A stretch of DNA of 64,000 bases from positions 682,001 to 746,000 of the forward strand of contig CAVWLO010000001.1 of the NCBI GenBank assembly GCA_963755985.1. Direction: 5' to 3'. Made by a program: the position numbers and the translations under genes. Position 1 is the stretch's first letter. Every line of letters starts with the position of its first letter. The notes below the pieces were generated by a model. That model ran no database searches, was not told the DNA's origin, and saw only the letters and a program-made list of their open reading frames with translations. This stretch comes from DASXMT01 sp963755985 (GTDB lineage Bacteria; Actinomycetota; Acidimicrobiia; Acidimicrobiales; RAAP-2). This document shows positions 35,591 to 44,366 of the stretch, one piece after another.

Positions 35591-36289
35591 CTACTGCGGG
35601 ACGGGCGGTTGGGCATCCACCGCCGGCTCCGCCTGCCCGATCTGACCGGTATACGGTTCACCGACCTGGACCGGCTCCGGGTAGTTGCTGACCACGATGG
35701 TGCTAGCGATCTTGTCCCACAGCTCCTGCCTGTTCTTGTCCCACATGAGCATGAACACAAGGACGACCCACGCGGGGAAGAAGATCGACGAGATGAGGCC
35801 CATGACGATCCACTTGCCCACGAACTCACGCAGGAACATCGTCCCCCACGGCGCCACCTCACCTGTGTCGAGCTTCACCACCTTGATGCGCAAGATCTGC
35901 ATGGCTGGCGTCTCGCCCGAGCGCCAGATGATCAACGACCATATGAGGTAGCCGATGAACACGGTGATGATGGCCAGCCCAACGTCCAGCGCGTACTGGC
36001 CAAATCGTCGTCCCGCGGTGGTCATGGTGACGCCGACGGGTAGCATCTTGACCTGCTCGCAGTATTCGCAGCTGACCCGATCGGTCGCCGACGGTTGCCC
36101 GCATCGCGGGCACGGGAGCGCGGGCACGAAGGCGACCGGAGCGGGACCCGACGGAGCCGGGCCTGCGTACGGAGTGGATCCGGGAGCCGATTGAGCGGCT
36201 GCCCCTGTCCCCGCATCCGGCGGGTACCAGTTGCCGTCCGATGCCTGCCACCATCCTTCGCCCTGCGACACGCTGCTCATGGCGCTCAC
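35591..36289 (-). CDS. RDD-family membrane protein with N-terminal WW-like motif and zinc ribbon
   Basis: The 232-residue product begins with GWWQASDGNWYPPD, a short motif common at the N-terminus of actinobacterial membrane proteins. A four-cysteine zinc-ribbon-like segment follows (CPRCGQ, then CEYCEQ). The C-terminal half is an RDD domain with three hydrophobic helices: RRFGQYALDVGLAIITVFIG, GETPAMQILRIKVVKLDTGE and WIVMGLISSIFFPAWVVLVF. RDD proteins may be transporters or antiporters; the substrate is unknown. ATG 36280 is an alternative start. Confidence 0.8.
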   Translation of the reverse strand: MSAMSSVSQGEGWWQASDGNWYPPDAGTGAAAQSAPGSTPYAGPAPSGPAPVAFVPALPCPRCGQPSATDRVSCEYCEQVKMLPVGVTMTTAGRRFGQYALDVGLAIITVFIGYLIWSLIIWRSGETPAMQILRIKVVKLDTGEVAPWGTMFLREFVGKWIVMGLISSIFFPAWVVLVFMLMWDKNRQELWDKIASTIVVSNYPEPVQVGEPYTGQIGQAEPAVDAQPPVPQ

Positions 36290-36388
36290 CCCTTCATGCG
36301 CCGCTCAGTGGCGGCCTCACTGCGCATCGTAACCAGATCAGTCCGGCCGCGCTCGGGTAGGGATCCTGCGTGGATGGCAGTGGGATAT

Positions 36389-36754
36389 CTAGACGTCGGC
36401 CCGCCCGTAGTCGTCCTCTAGCCGGACGATGTCGTCCTCCCCGAAGTACTCCCCGTGCTGGACCTCGACGAACACCACGTTGGCCGGGCCCGGGTTCTCG
36501 ATGCGGTGATCGGTGCCGACCGGGATGTCGACCGACTGGCCAGCGACGAGCGCGAGCCGGGACCCGTCCAGCGTGACCGTCGGGGTACCGGCGACGATGA
36601 ACCAGTGCTCGGAGCGGCGGTCGTGACGCTGGTAGCTCAGGCGCTTCCCGGGCAGCACGACGATTCGCTTCACCTTGTGGGTGCTGTCGTCGTCGAGCAC
36701 GGTATAGCTGCCCCACGGCCGCTGGTCGGTCTCCAGACCGTTCCCGGCGGCCAT
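36389..36754 (-). CDS. Cupin, phosphomannose isomerase type II-like
   Basis: The 121-residue product is a single cupin barrel: RPWGSYTVLDDDSTHKVKRI, PGKRLSYQRHDRRSEHWFIV, AGTPTVTL and IPVGTDHRIENPG. Metal-binding histidines lie in QRHDRRSEHW and DHRIEN. This matches the C-terminal domain of bifunctional mannose-1-phosphate guanylyltransferase/phosphomannose isomerase, here as a stand-alone protein, so mannose-6-phosphate isomerisation is possible but unproved. The start overlaps the folD stop by one base (TGATG), so it is translated after folD. Confidence 0.78.
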   Translation of the reverse strand: MAAGNGLETDQRPWGSYTVLDDDSTHKVKRIVVLPGKRLSYQRHDRRSEHWFIVAGTPTVTLDGSRLALVAGQSVDIPVGTDHRIENPGPANVVFVEVQHGEYFGEDDIVRLEDDYGRADV

Positions 36755-37608
36755 CACGCCGCCCGCTCGGCGGCCCGGACGGCGTTGCGCAACAGCATGG
36801 CCCGGGTCATGGGTCCGACCCCGCCCAGGCGCGGGGTGAGCCATCCGGCCACCTCGGCCACCGACTCGTCCACATCGGAGAGCAGCTTCTTGCCCTGCCA
36901 GGAGGTCCCCGCCCCCACCACCGCGGCCCCCGGCTTGACCATGTGCGGGGTCACCAGGCCGGCGCGCCCAGCCGCGGCCACCACCACGTCACCCTGGCGC
37001 ACGAGGGCCGACAGGTCGTCGACGCCGGTGTGGACCACAGTGACGGCCGCGTTGCAGCCGGGGCGCTTCATGGCCAAAAGCAGGGCCAGAGGCCGCCCGA
37101 TGGTCAGGCCCCGGCCGATCACCACCACGTGCCGTCCCTCGACGGGCACGTCGTTGGCGTGCAGCAGGTCGACGATGCCGGCCGGGGTGCACGGCAACGG
37201 CCCCGGCGCCCCCATGACCAGGCGCCCGAGATTGGTCGGGTGCAGCCCGTCGACGTCCTTTTCCGGGTCGACGGCCAAGAGCACCCGCTCCTCGTCGAGC
37301 CCCTCAGGCAGGGGCAGCTGGACCAGGTAGGCGTGCACGGCCGGGTCCTGGTTGAACCGGGCCACCACCGACTCGAGCTCGACCTGCGTCGTGGTGGCCG
37401 GCAGGTGCTCGTGGACCGAGTTGATACCCACCTCGGCACAGTCGGCGATCTTCATGGCCACGTACCGGGAGCTGGGCCCGTCGTCCCCGACCAGGATCGT
37501 CCCCAGGCCCACGTGGACGCCGGCCGCGCGCAGGCGGGCCACCCGATCGGTGACCTCGGCCCGGATCCGGGCGGCCAGCGCCTCGCCGTCGAGCACCTTG
37601 GCCGTCAT
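36754..37608 (-). CDS. folD: Bifunctional methylene-THF dehydrogenase/cyclohydrolase
   Basis: The 284-residue product interconverts 5,10-methylene-THF and 10-formyl-THF, feeding purine synthesis. Key blocks are VGLGTILVGDDGPSSRYVAM (with the YxxxK site YVAMK), VQLPLPEGLDEERVLLAVDP, EKDVDGLHPTNLGRLVMG and VVVIGRGLTIGRPLALLL. The ATG at 37608 fits the family start; an upstream in-frame start exists at 37665. It lies 31 bp downstream of purH, which uses the 10-formyl-THF it makes, so operon membership is functional. Confidence 0.93.
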   Translation of the reverse strand: MTAKVLDGEALAARIRAEVTDRVARLRAAGVHVGLGTILVGDDGPSSRYVAMKIADCAEVGINSVHEHLPATTTQVELESVVARFNQDPAVHAYLVQLPLPEGLDEERVLLAVDPEKDVDGLHPTNLGRLVMGAPGPLPCTPAGIVDLLHANDVPVEGRHVVVIGRGLTIGRPLALLLAMKRPGCNAAVTVVHTGVDDLSALVRQGDVVVAAAGRAGLVTPHMVKPGAAVVGAGTSWQGKKLLSDVDESVAEVAGWLTPRLGGVGPMTRAMLLRNAVRAAERAA

Positions 37609-37639
37609 CGCGCTCCTCGCATGGTCCTCGGCCCCCGCC

Positions 37640-39145
37640 TCAGTGCCGGAAGTGGCGTTCGCCACCCGTCGTCACCACGGCGATCCCCGCCTCGTCAGCC
37701 GCGGCCATGACCTCGCCGTCGCGGATGGACCCTCCGGGCTGGACGACCGCGCCCACCCCGGCGTTGGCCAGCACCAACAAGCCGTCGGCAAAGGGGAAGA
37801 AGGCATCGCTGGCCGCGGCCCCACCCCGGGCCCGGGAACCCGCCTTGGACGCGGCCAGCTCGGCCGCCACCACCCGGGACTGCTGGCCGGCGCCGACGCC
37901 CACGGCCTGGCCCTCGGTGACGATGGCGATGGCGTTCGACGTGGTCCGGGCGCACACCCGCCAGGCCAAGGCCAGGTCGCGCCATTGCGAATCGGTCGGC
38001 TGCTTCTCCGTGGCCACCTGCCACTCCGACGGCTGGGCCACGAACCGGTCGGCGTCCTGGACCAGGAAGCTGCCGCCCAGGCTCCGGAACTGGCGCACCA
38101 GCGGCTCGGGCGCCGGCGCCGAGAGCAGGCGGGTCGCCTTGCGCTTGGACGAGAGGCGGGCCAGCCCGTCGTCGTCGTAGGAGGCGGCGATGATGAGGTC
38201 GGCCTGTGGTCCTTCGGCGATCCGCTCGGCCACGGCGAGGCTCATCCGGCCGCCGACGGCCACCACCCCCCCGAAGGCAGAGACGGGGTCGCTCTCGAGC
38301 GCGCGCTGGTAGGCGGTGGGCAGGTCGGCCGCCACCGCCGCCCCACAGGGGTTGGCGTGCTTGATGATGGCCACGGCCACGTCGTCGTCCGAAGCCAGCT
38401 CGTGGACGAGGCGCCAGGCGGCGTCGGCGTCGAAGATGTTCAGGTAGGAGAGCTCCTTGCCCCCGTGCTGGACGACGTCGTCCCACCAGGTGCCCTCTCC
38501 GAGGACCCGGTAGCGGGCGCCGTGCTGGTGCGGGTTCTCGCCGTAGCGCATCGATGCGGCCCGCTCCAAGCTGAGATGGATGCTCGGGGGCAGGGCATCG
38601 CCCTCGTCGAACCAGGCCACGATGGCGGCGTCATAGGCCGCGGTGTGGGCGAATGCGGCCCGGGCCAGTCGCTCCCTCGTCTTGTCCGACAGCGACCCGC
38701 CGGACCGGAGCTCGTCGAGGACCGTGCCGTAGTCGTCCGGGTCGACCAGCACCCCGACGTGGGCGTGGTTCTTCGCCGCGGCCCGGACCATGGTGGGGCC
38801 GCCCACATCGATGAGCTCGATCGAGGGGTCCGAGCTGAACGGGTAGAGGTTGCAGACCACCAGGTCGATGAGGCCGATGTCCCGGCGGGCCACGTCGGCC
38901 ATGTGATCGGGGTCGGACCGGTCGGCCAGGATCCCACCGTGGACGGTGGGGTGGAGGGTCTTGACCCTGCCGCCCAGCATCTCGGGGGCGCCGGTCAGGT
39001 CGGCCACCTCGGTGTGGGCGATGCCGGCCCGGCCGAGGGCTTCGGACGTCCCCCCGCTCGAGACCAGCTCCCAGCCGAGATCGACCAGGCCGCGGGCCAG
39101 GTCCTCCACGCCGGTCTTGTCGTACACGGACAGCAACGCCCTCAT
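37640..39145 (-). CDS. purH: Bifunctional AICAR transformylase/IMP cyclohydrolase
   Basis: The 501-residue product catalyses the last two steps of IMP synthesis. The N-terminal cyclohydrolase domain (about 1-190) shows ALLSVYDKTGVEDLARGLVD, ELVSSGGTSEAL and GGRVKTLHPTVHGGIL. The transformylase domain carries the catalytic IIKHANPCGAAV and ends with GGSIRDGEVMAAADEAGIAV and TGGERHFRH. Its start overlaps the purN stop by four bases (ATGA), and folD follows, forming purN-purH-folD-cupin. Confidence 0.95.
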   Translation of the reverse strand: MRALLSVYDKTGVEDLARGLVDLGWELVSSGGTSEALGRAGIAHTEVADLTGAPEMLGGRVKTLHPTVHGGILADRSDPDHMADVARRDIGLIDLVVCNLYPFSSDPSIELIDVGGPTMVRAAAKNHAHVGVLVDPDDYGTVLDELRSGGSLSDKTRERLARAAFAHTAAYDAAIVAWFDEGDALPPSIHLSLERAASMRYGENPHQHGARYRVLGEGTWWDDVVQHGGKELSYLNIFDADAAWRLVHELASDDDVAVAIIKHANPCGAAVAADLPTAYQRALESDPVSAFGGVVAVGGRMSLAVAERIAEGPQADLIIAASYDDDGLARLSSKRKATRLLSAPAPEPLVRQFRSLGGSFLVQDADRFVAQPSEWQVATEKQPTDSQWRDLALAWRVCARTTSNAIAIVTEGQAVGVGAGQQSRVVAAELAASKAGSRARGGAAASDAFFPFADGLLVLANAGVGAVVQPGGSIRDGEVMAAADEAGIAVVTTGGERHFRH

Positions 39146-39780
39146 GCCTCCACCTCCGGCCCTGATCCTCGTGCATGGGCCGGGGTGGCCGCCAGCCCGT
39201 CCACGAAGGTGCGGATGGTCGCCGGGTAGAGCATCCGTTCCACTTCCTTGATCCGCTCGTGGAGGCTCTCCTCGGTGTCGCCGGGACGGACGGGCACGGT
39301 CTGTTGGGCCAGGATGGGCCCGGCGTCCATCTCCACGGTGGCCACGTGCACCGTGGTGCCCGTTTCGGCCACACCGGCAGCCAGGGCCTCACGCACTGCG
39401 TGCCAGCCGGGGAAGGCGGGCAGCAGGGCCGGATGGGTGTTGAGGATCCGTCCCGGGTAGGCGGTGTGGACGGGCTCGGCCAGGACGGTCCCGAATCCGG
39501 CCATGACCACCACGTCGACATCGTGGTGCTGCAGCACGTCGGTGAGGGCAACCGTGTAGGCGGTACGGTCGAATCCCGCGCCGAAGCCGCCGAAGGCGGC
39601 CCGGTCCACTTGTTCGGACGCAACCCGGTGCGCAGCGGCCACTTCCAGGGCCCGACAGGGCCGGTCGACGATCACCAGCCGGACCGGCAGGTCGCTGTCC
39701 AAAATGGCCTCCAGAATGGTGCCGCTCCCTGACGCCAATACCCCGATGCCGAGAGAACCATGGGGGTCGCTGCGGGCCAC
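39142..39780 (-). CDS. purN: Phosphoribosylglycinamide formyltransferase
   Basis: The 212-residue product transfers a formyl group from 10-formyl-THF to GAR. Catalytic features are the NTHPALLPAFPG loop (Asn and His) and MDAGPILAQQTV (Asp). The phosphate-binding start is LASGSGTILEAIL, where most relatives read SGSNLQAI, so the Asn is replaced; activity is still likely. It is the first gene of the purN-purH-folD unit and overlaps purH by four bases. Confidence 0.92.
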   Translation of the reverse strand: MARSDPHGSLGIGVLASGSGTILEAILDSDLPVRLVIVDRPCRALEVAAAHRVASEQVDRAAFGGFGAGFDRTAYTVALTDVLQHHDVDVVVMAGFGTVLAEPVHTAYPGRILNTHPALLPAFPGWHAVREALAAGVAETGTTVHVATVEMDAGPILAQQTVPVRPGDTEESLHERIKEVERMLYPATIRTFVDGLAATPAHARGSGPEVEA

Positions 39781-39979
39781 GGGGGCACGCTACCAGCGGG
39801 GTGGCCGATCTCACCCGCCCTGACCCGCCCCGACCCGCCGTCATTCGCTGTCACTCGGGCGGGAGCCGGCACGCAAGTCGGCGCCCGGCGGCCACCGGGC
39901 GCCCGCCCGACCGCCCGGTCCGGCCATCGACGCCCAGCGCGTTTGTGGAGTCGCCCCGACGCGTGATTGCATCGGCGCC

Positions 39980-40816
39980 GTGCGAAAGGCAGCTCCCCTA
40001 CTGGTGGCGGCTGGGGTCCTCGCTTCGTTGGCCTGTTCGGCCGGGGCGGCCGCCGCTCCCAGCCCCAGCCTGTCCTCCCTGGTCACAGGCCATATCCCTG
40101 CCGGATTCGTGCCCACGGCCCGAGGGAACGGCGCGTCGGACCTTCCCACCACCACCGAACCGGGTGCGCAGACCGGCCAGGTGCCGGTCAGTCCAGAGCT
40201 GTACCTGAGGGACCCGGCAAAGGCCAACGGCGGCGCCACGTTGCCCACGCTGTGGCGGCTGTGGTGGGACCCGACCTCGCAGCAGGCCCTCACCGTTTCG
40301 CTGGCCCGGTACTCCGATGGCTCGCAGGCCGAGAAGGCCGTCGCCGAGCTGGATGCCGCGCTCACCGGGTCGGTGAAGAACAGCGGCCTCACCCTGACGT
40401 CCGTCTTCGTCCCCAACGGCCTCCCCGGCGGGCGCGGCTACAACCTCTCGGCCGCCACCTCGGCCACCCCGACCAAGTCCCCGTTCACCGTGAGCGCGGT
40501 GTTGTTCCGCGGCGGGCCGGTGGAGTACCTGGTCTCCATCCTGGCCGGCGGCACCGAGCCGGCCACCGGGGCGGTGAGCTCGTTGGCCGTCGCCCAGTAC
40601 CACGCCGTGTCCCAGCCGCCGGTCGGCACGCCCGTCGCCGTCCCCACCGGCTCCTCCTGGCCGTGGATCATCGCCGGCGTCCTGGTCGTGCTGTTGGTCG
40701 CCGCCTTCTTCGCCCGACGCCGGGCCGTGGCCCGCAGGCGCCGCCACCGCCACCGCCATCGGCGTACGCCCCGGGGATCGCCGCCCACCAGACCGGAGAT
40801 CCCGCTACGCCGGTGA
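39980..40816 (+). CDS. Secreted, C-terminally anchored protein of unknown function
   Basis: The 278-residue product starts at GTG with a signal peptide (APLLVAAGVLASLACSAGAA). An extracellular domain follows (VTGHIPAGFVPT, then LWRLWWDPTSQQALTVSLAR). It ends in one membrane helix (WPWIIAGVLVVLLVAAFFAR) and a strongly basic His/Arg tail. The topology is outside domain, helix, short positive cytosolic tail. I recognise no family. It converges on the HAD phosphatase gene. Confidence 0.65.
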   Translation: MRKAAPLLVAAGVLASLACSAGAAAAPSPSLSSLVTGHIPAGFVPTARGNGASDLPTTTEPGAQTGQVPVSPELYLRDPAKANGGATLPTLWRLWWDPTSQQALTVSLARYSDGSQAEKAVAELDAALTGSVKNSGLTLTSVFVPNGLPGGRGYNLSAATSATPTKSPFTVSAVLFRGGPVEYLVSILAGGTEPATGAVSSLAVAQYHAVSQPPVGTPVAVPTGSSWPWIIAGVLVVLLVAAFFARRRAVARRRRHRHRHRRTPRGSPPTRPEIPLRR

Positions 40817-40828
40817 CCGGTCGAGTGC

Positions 40829-41530
40829 TCAGGGCTGCAGGGTGCGGAGCAGGGTCTCGTCGAACGCCTCGAGGGAAGCCAGGATGGCATCGCAGAACCC
40901 CCACCGGGGCGACGACCGCGCCGCCGCCTCCGGCACGACCACCACTCGCATCCGGGCCGCCTTGGCCGCGATCGCCCCGTTGAACGAGTCCTCGACGGCC
41001 AGGCAGGCGACGGGGTCCACGCCCAGCTTGTCCGCCGTGGTCAGGTACGAGCCGGGGTGGGGCTTGCCCATCGGCTCCCACTCGGCCGAGTGCCAGACCG
41101 AGACCAGCGACTCGATGTCGAGCCGGCGGAGGGCGGCCTCGATGACCACCGCGTACGATCCCGAGCAGACGGCCACCTCCAGGCCCAAGCGGCGGCACAG
41201 GGCCAGGGCCTCGACCGAGCCGGGCATGGGCGCACCCTCGGCGGCGATGAGGTCGGCCACCGACGCAGTGATGCCCCGCTCCACCTCGACCGGGCTCGGA
41301 CCGGGCCAGGGAAAGCGCTCCCACCAGTAGCGGACGGCATCGTCGATCCGCAGCCCCATCGTCTGGCGCACCTCGGACCCGGTCAGGTGCAGGCCGAGCT
41401 GGCCGAAGACCTCTATCTCGGCCTGGCGCCAGAACGGCTCGGAGTCGATCAGCAAGCCGTCCAGATCGAAGATGACCGCGCCGATCGGACGGGCGGCGTA
41501 GGCCGACGCCGAGGCAACGTCGGTGATCAG
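40829..41530 (-). CDS. HAD-superfamily phosphatase (beta-phosphoglucomutase-like)
   Basis: The product is about 233 residues. Motif I, IGAVIFDLDGLLIDSEPFWR, carries the nucleophile Asp. Motif II lies at EVAVCSGSYAVVIEAAL. Motif III and IV appear as MGKPHPGSYLTTADKLG and CLAVEDSFNGAIAAKAA. The large helical cap between motifs I and II fits the beta-phosphoglucomutase/2-deoxyglucose-6-phosphatase subgroup. No ATG, GTG or TTG precedes motif I in frame after the last stop. A CTG at 41530, overlapping the sucD stop codon and preceded by GGAAG, is the only near-cognate candidate. A TTG start at 41455 would delete the nucleophile. Confidence 0.8.
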   Translation of the reverse strand: MITDVASASAYAARPIGAVIFDLDGLLIDSEPFWRQAEIEVFGQLGLHLTGSEVRQTMGLRIDDAVRYWWERFPWPGPSPVEVERGITASVADLIAAEGAPMPGSVEALALCRRLGLEVAVCSGSYAVVIEAALRRLDIESLVSVWHSAEWEPMGKPHPGSYLTTADKLGVDPVACLAVEDSFNGAIAAKAARMRVVVVPEAAARSSPRWGFCDAILASLEAFDETLLRTLQP

Positions 41531-42417
41531 CCCAGCTTCCGGACGATGTCGACCATGGCCTCACCTGCTTCGGTCGGGTTCTGGGCGACGGTGACGCCCG
41601 CATGGGACAGCGCATCCATCTTGGCCTGGGCCGTGCCCTTGGATCCCGAGATGATGGCGCCGGCGTGGCCCATCTTCCGGCCCGGGGGGGCGGTCACGCC
41701 GGCCACGTAGGACACCACCGGCTTGGTCACCGACGAGGCGATGTAGTCGGCCGCCTCCTCCTCGGCCGACCCGCCGATCTCGCCGATCATCATGATGGCC
41801 CGGGTATCGGGATCGGCCTCGAAGGCCTCCAGGCAGTCGATGAAGCTGGTCCCCGGCACCGGGTCACCGCCGATGCCCACGCAGGTGGTCTGGCCCACAC
41901 CCTGCTGGGACAGCTCGTGAAGGGCCTGGTAGGTCAGCGTGCCCGATCGGCTGACGATGCCGACGGGACCACCGGCCAAGGCGATGTCACCGGACGTGAT
42001 GCCGATATTGCACTTCCCGGGCGAGATGATCCCCGGGCAGTTCGGCCCGAGCAGGCGGGTCCCTGGGAACAGGCGGCGCAGCCGGTTGAAGGCCAACGCC
42101 TCGTCCTGGGCCGGGATCCCCTCGGTGATGCACACCACGAAGGGAATGCCGGCCGCGGCCGCCTCGATGATGGCGTCGGCCGCGAACTTCGGGGGCACCG
42201 AGATGAACGAGGCAGTGGCCCCGGTGGCCGCCACCGCCTCGGCCACGGTGGCGTACACGGGGATCCCCTCGACCTCCGATCCGCCCCGGTTGGGGTTGGT
42301 GCCGGCCACGACCTTGGTCCCGTAGTCCCGGTTGCGGAGCCCGTGATAGAGGCCCTGGCTGGTGGGGCTGATGCCCTGGATCACGACAGTGGTGTTCTCG
42401 TCGACGAAGATGCTCAT
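41527..42417 (-). CDS. sucD: Succinyl-CoA synthetase alpha subunit
   Basis: The 296-residue product binds CoA and carries the phosphorylated histidine of succinyl-CoA synthetase. Typical blocks are VVIQGISPTSQGLYHGLRNR, LGPNCPGIISPGKCNIGI, VGIVSRSGTLTYQALHEL and GHAGAIISGSKGTAQAKMDA (with the active His). It makes nucleoside triphosphate from succinyl-CoA in the TCA cycle. Its start overlaps the sucC stop by four bases (ATGA). Confidence 0.95.
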   Translation of the reverse strand: MSIFVDENTTVVIQGISPTSQGLYHGLRNRDYGTKVVAGTNPNRGGSEVEGIPVYATVAEAVAATGATASFISVPPKFAADAIIEAAAAGIPFVVCITEGIPAQDEALAFNRLRRLFPGTRLLGPNCPGIISPGKCNIGITSGDIALAGGPVGIVSRSGTLTYQALHELSQQGVGQTTCVGIGGDPVPGTSFIDCLEAFEADPDTRAIMMIGEIGGSAEEEAADYIASSVTKPVVSYVAGVTAPPGRKMGHAGAIISGSKGTAQAKMDALSHAGVTVAQNPTEAGEAMVDIVRKLG

Positions 42418-43562
42418 GACTTTCCTCCTGCCAGGGCGACGGCGCGTCGGGCGGCGTCGATCATGGTCGGCTCGGCGACCAGGCGATCCGAGAGGTGGTC
42501 GGACAGGATCTGCCGACCGGCGACGGCGTTGGTTCCGTCGAGCCGTAAGACGATCGGCGACGAGATGTCGACCCGCTTGAGGGCCTCGAGGACGCCGTTG
42601 GCCACCTCGTCGACCCGGGTGATGCCGCCGAAGATGTTGACGAAGATCGACCGCACGGCCGGGTCCGAGTTGATGACCTCGAGTGCGGCCGCCATGACGT
42701 CGGCGTTGGCGCCTCCTCCGATGTCGAGGAAGTTGGCCGCGGTACCCCCGCACTGGTTGACCACGTCGAGCGTGCTCATGGCCAGTCCCGCTCCGTTGGC
42801 GATGATCCCCACCGAGCCGTCGAGCCCGATGTAGTTCAGCCCACGGGCCTTGGCCCGAGCCTCGCGCTCGTCCTCCACGTCACTGCCGGCGAACTCCTCC
42901 CATTCCGGGTGCCGGAAGGCGGCATTGTCGTCGAGGGTGACCTTGGCGTCGAGGGCGTGGACCCGCCCCTCAGGGGTGAGGATGAGCGGGTTGATCTCGG
43001 CCAGGTCACAGTCCCCCTCGACGTAGCAGCGGTAGAGGCGGACGAGGAGCTCGGCCGCCTGCGACCGGGCCACCTCGTCCAGGTTGGCCCGGTCGACCCA
43101 GGCCCGGGCCTCCTCCTCGGACAGGCCGTCGACCGGGTCGATGTGCAACATGGCAATGGCGTCGGGATTGGAGACGGCCACCTCTTCGATCTCGACACCC
43201 CCCTCGGCCGAGAGCATGCCCAAGTGGAGCTTGGCCCCGCGGTCCAAGGTGAAGCTGGCGTAATACTCGGTGGCGATGTCGGAGGCGTGCTCGATCCACA
43301 GGCGCTCGACCACGTGGCCCTTGATGTCGAGCCCGAGGATGTTCCCGGCGTGGTTGCGCACCTCGTCGGCGTCGTTGGCCAGCTTCACGCCCCCGGCCTT
43401 GCCGCGACCCCCCACTTTGACCTGTGCCTTGACCACGACCGGATAGCCGGCCTGATCAGCCTGCTCGACGGCCTCGTCGACCGTATCGGCCACACCTCCT
43501 TTGGACGTGGGAATGCCGAACCGGGCGAAGTACTGCTTGCCCTGGTACTCGAAGAGATCCAC
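42414..43562 (-). CDS. sucC: Succinyl-CoA synthetase beta subunit
   Basis: The 382-residue product has the ATP-grasp start MDLFEYQGKQYFARFGIPTS (with GTG as first codon), GKAGGVKLANDADEV and the C-terminal blocks GSVGIIANGAGLAMSTLDVV and SIFVNIFGGITRVDEVANGV. It binds nucleotide and succinate and works with SucD. The GTG at 43562 was chosen to match the conserved start; the frame stays open upstream through low-complexity repeats that are unlikely to be coding. Those repeats form its 5' leader. Confidence 0.95.
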   Translation of the reverse strand: MDLFEYQGKQYFARFGIPTSKGGVADTVDEAVEQADQAGYPVVVKAQVKVGGRGKAGGVKLANDADEVRNHAGNILGLDIKGHVVERLWIEHASDIATEYYASFTLDRGAKLHLGMLSAEGGVEIEEVAVSNPDAIAMLHIDPVDGLSEEEARAWVDRANLDEVARSQAAELLVRLYRCYVEGDCDLAEINPLILTPEGRVHALDAKVTLDDNAAFRHPEWEEFAGSDVEDEREARAKARGLNYIGLDGSVGIIANGAGLAMSTLDVVNQCGGTAANFLDIGGGANADVMAAALEVINSDPAVRSIFVNIFGGITRVDEVANGVLEALKRVDISSPIVLRLDGTNAVAGRQILSDHLSDRLVAEPTMIDAARRAVALAGGKS

Positions 43563-43577
43563 CGGATCCGTTCCTCT

Positions 43578-43641
43578 CTGTTCGCTCGTCTTGCTGTTCG
43601 CTCGTCTTGCTGTTCGCTCGTGTTGCTGTCTGCTCGTCGTG
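43578..43641. repeat. Tandem repeat, four 16-bp units
   Basis: Four units of CTGTTCGCTCGTCTTG, the first two identical and the later two with changes, lie 16 bp upstream of the sucC start codon and therefore probably in its 5' leader. Confidence 0.85.
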
Positions 43642-43689
43642 CTGGTGCTGTTCGCTCGCTGGTTGGCTTGCTGCTCTACCGTGCTGCTG

Positions 43690-43764
43690 CTCTCCATGGC
43701 TGGTGCTGCTCTCCATGGCTGGTGCTGCTCTCCATGGCTGGTGCTGCTCTGCATGGCCGTGCTG
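43690..43764. repeat. Tandem repeat, three and a half 19-bp units
   Basis: Three identical copies of CTCTCCATGGCTGGTGCTG and one diverged 18-bp copy lie in the same sucC upstream gap. Together with the 16-bp repeats they fill most of the 243 bp between sucC and the B12-binding gene. Confidence 0.88.
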
Positions 43765-43805
43765 TCGATCGTGGGGGACCGGGACTGGGGCTTTGGTCGC
43801 CGAGT

Positions 43806-44213
43806 TCAGGCGCCCTCACGGCCGTCGAGGGTCTCCTCGAGCCACTGCCCGATGGCGGGAAGCGGCGCACCCGGGGTGAACACTTCGGCCACCCCCTGGT
43901 CCTTCAAGATCGGGATGTCGCCCTCGGGAATGATCCCACCCACCAGGACGAGGACGTCGTCGCGGTCCGCCTCCTTCAGCCCGGCGATGACCCGGGGCAC
44001 CAAGGTAAGGTGAGCGCCCGAGAGGAGCGACAGGCCGACGGCGTCAGCGTCCTCTTGGATCACGGCCCGGACCACCTGTTCGGGCGTTTGGTGCAGTCCG
44101 GTGTAGATGACTTCGAAGCCCGCATCCCGGAGCGCTCGGGCTATGACCTTGGCGCCGCGGTCATGCCCGTCGAGACCGGGCTTGGCCACGACCACTCGGT
44201 ATGGTCGTTTCAC
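43806..44213 (-). CDS. Cobalamin-binding protein, methylmalonyl-CoA mutase C-terminal type
   Basis: The product is about 135 residues and is the B12-binding domain alone. The DxHxxG cobalamin motif is KPGLDGHDRGAKVIARALRD. The SLLSGAHLTLVPRVI region and LVGGIIPEGDIPILKDQGVA complete the Rossmann-like fold. Such stand-alone domains pair with a separate mutase large subunit in methylmalonyl-CoA or related mutases. The large subunit is not in this window. Proximity to sucCD fits a role in succinyl-CoA metabolism. GTG 44213 is preferred; 44252 is an alternative start. Confidence 0.85.
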   Translation of the reverse strand: MKRPYRVVVAKPGLDGHDRGAKVIARALRDAGFEVIYTGLHQTPEQVVRAVIQEDADAVGLSLLSGAHLTLVPRVIAGLKEADRDDVLVLVGGIIPEGDIPILKDQGVAEVFTPGAPLPAIGQWLEETLDGREGA

Positions 44214-44366
44214 GGCGCCGATACTAAGCGCTGACCGCACATCGAGCGCCAAACGAGGCGCCGCCTGCCTGGTCAGCGGGGTTCGCCGGGTGCGCCCTGA
44301 CCCGAATTGGGCGTGGTACGTTCGTGGCCAGGCGTGCGAAGTCGACTACCCATATCGGAGGGCACC

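Noticed and set aside
35168..36043. Plus-strand open frame across the channel pseudogene and RDD gene
   Set aside because: It combines an out-of-frame reading of the pseudogene with antisense of the RDD gene and contains no domain.
43563..43754. Extension of SucC into the repeat region
   Set aside because: The conserved SucC start MDLFEYQGKQ follows GTG 43562, and the upstream sequence is low-complexity tandem repeat.
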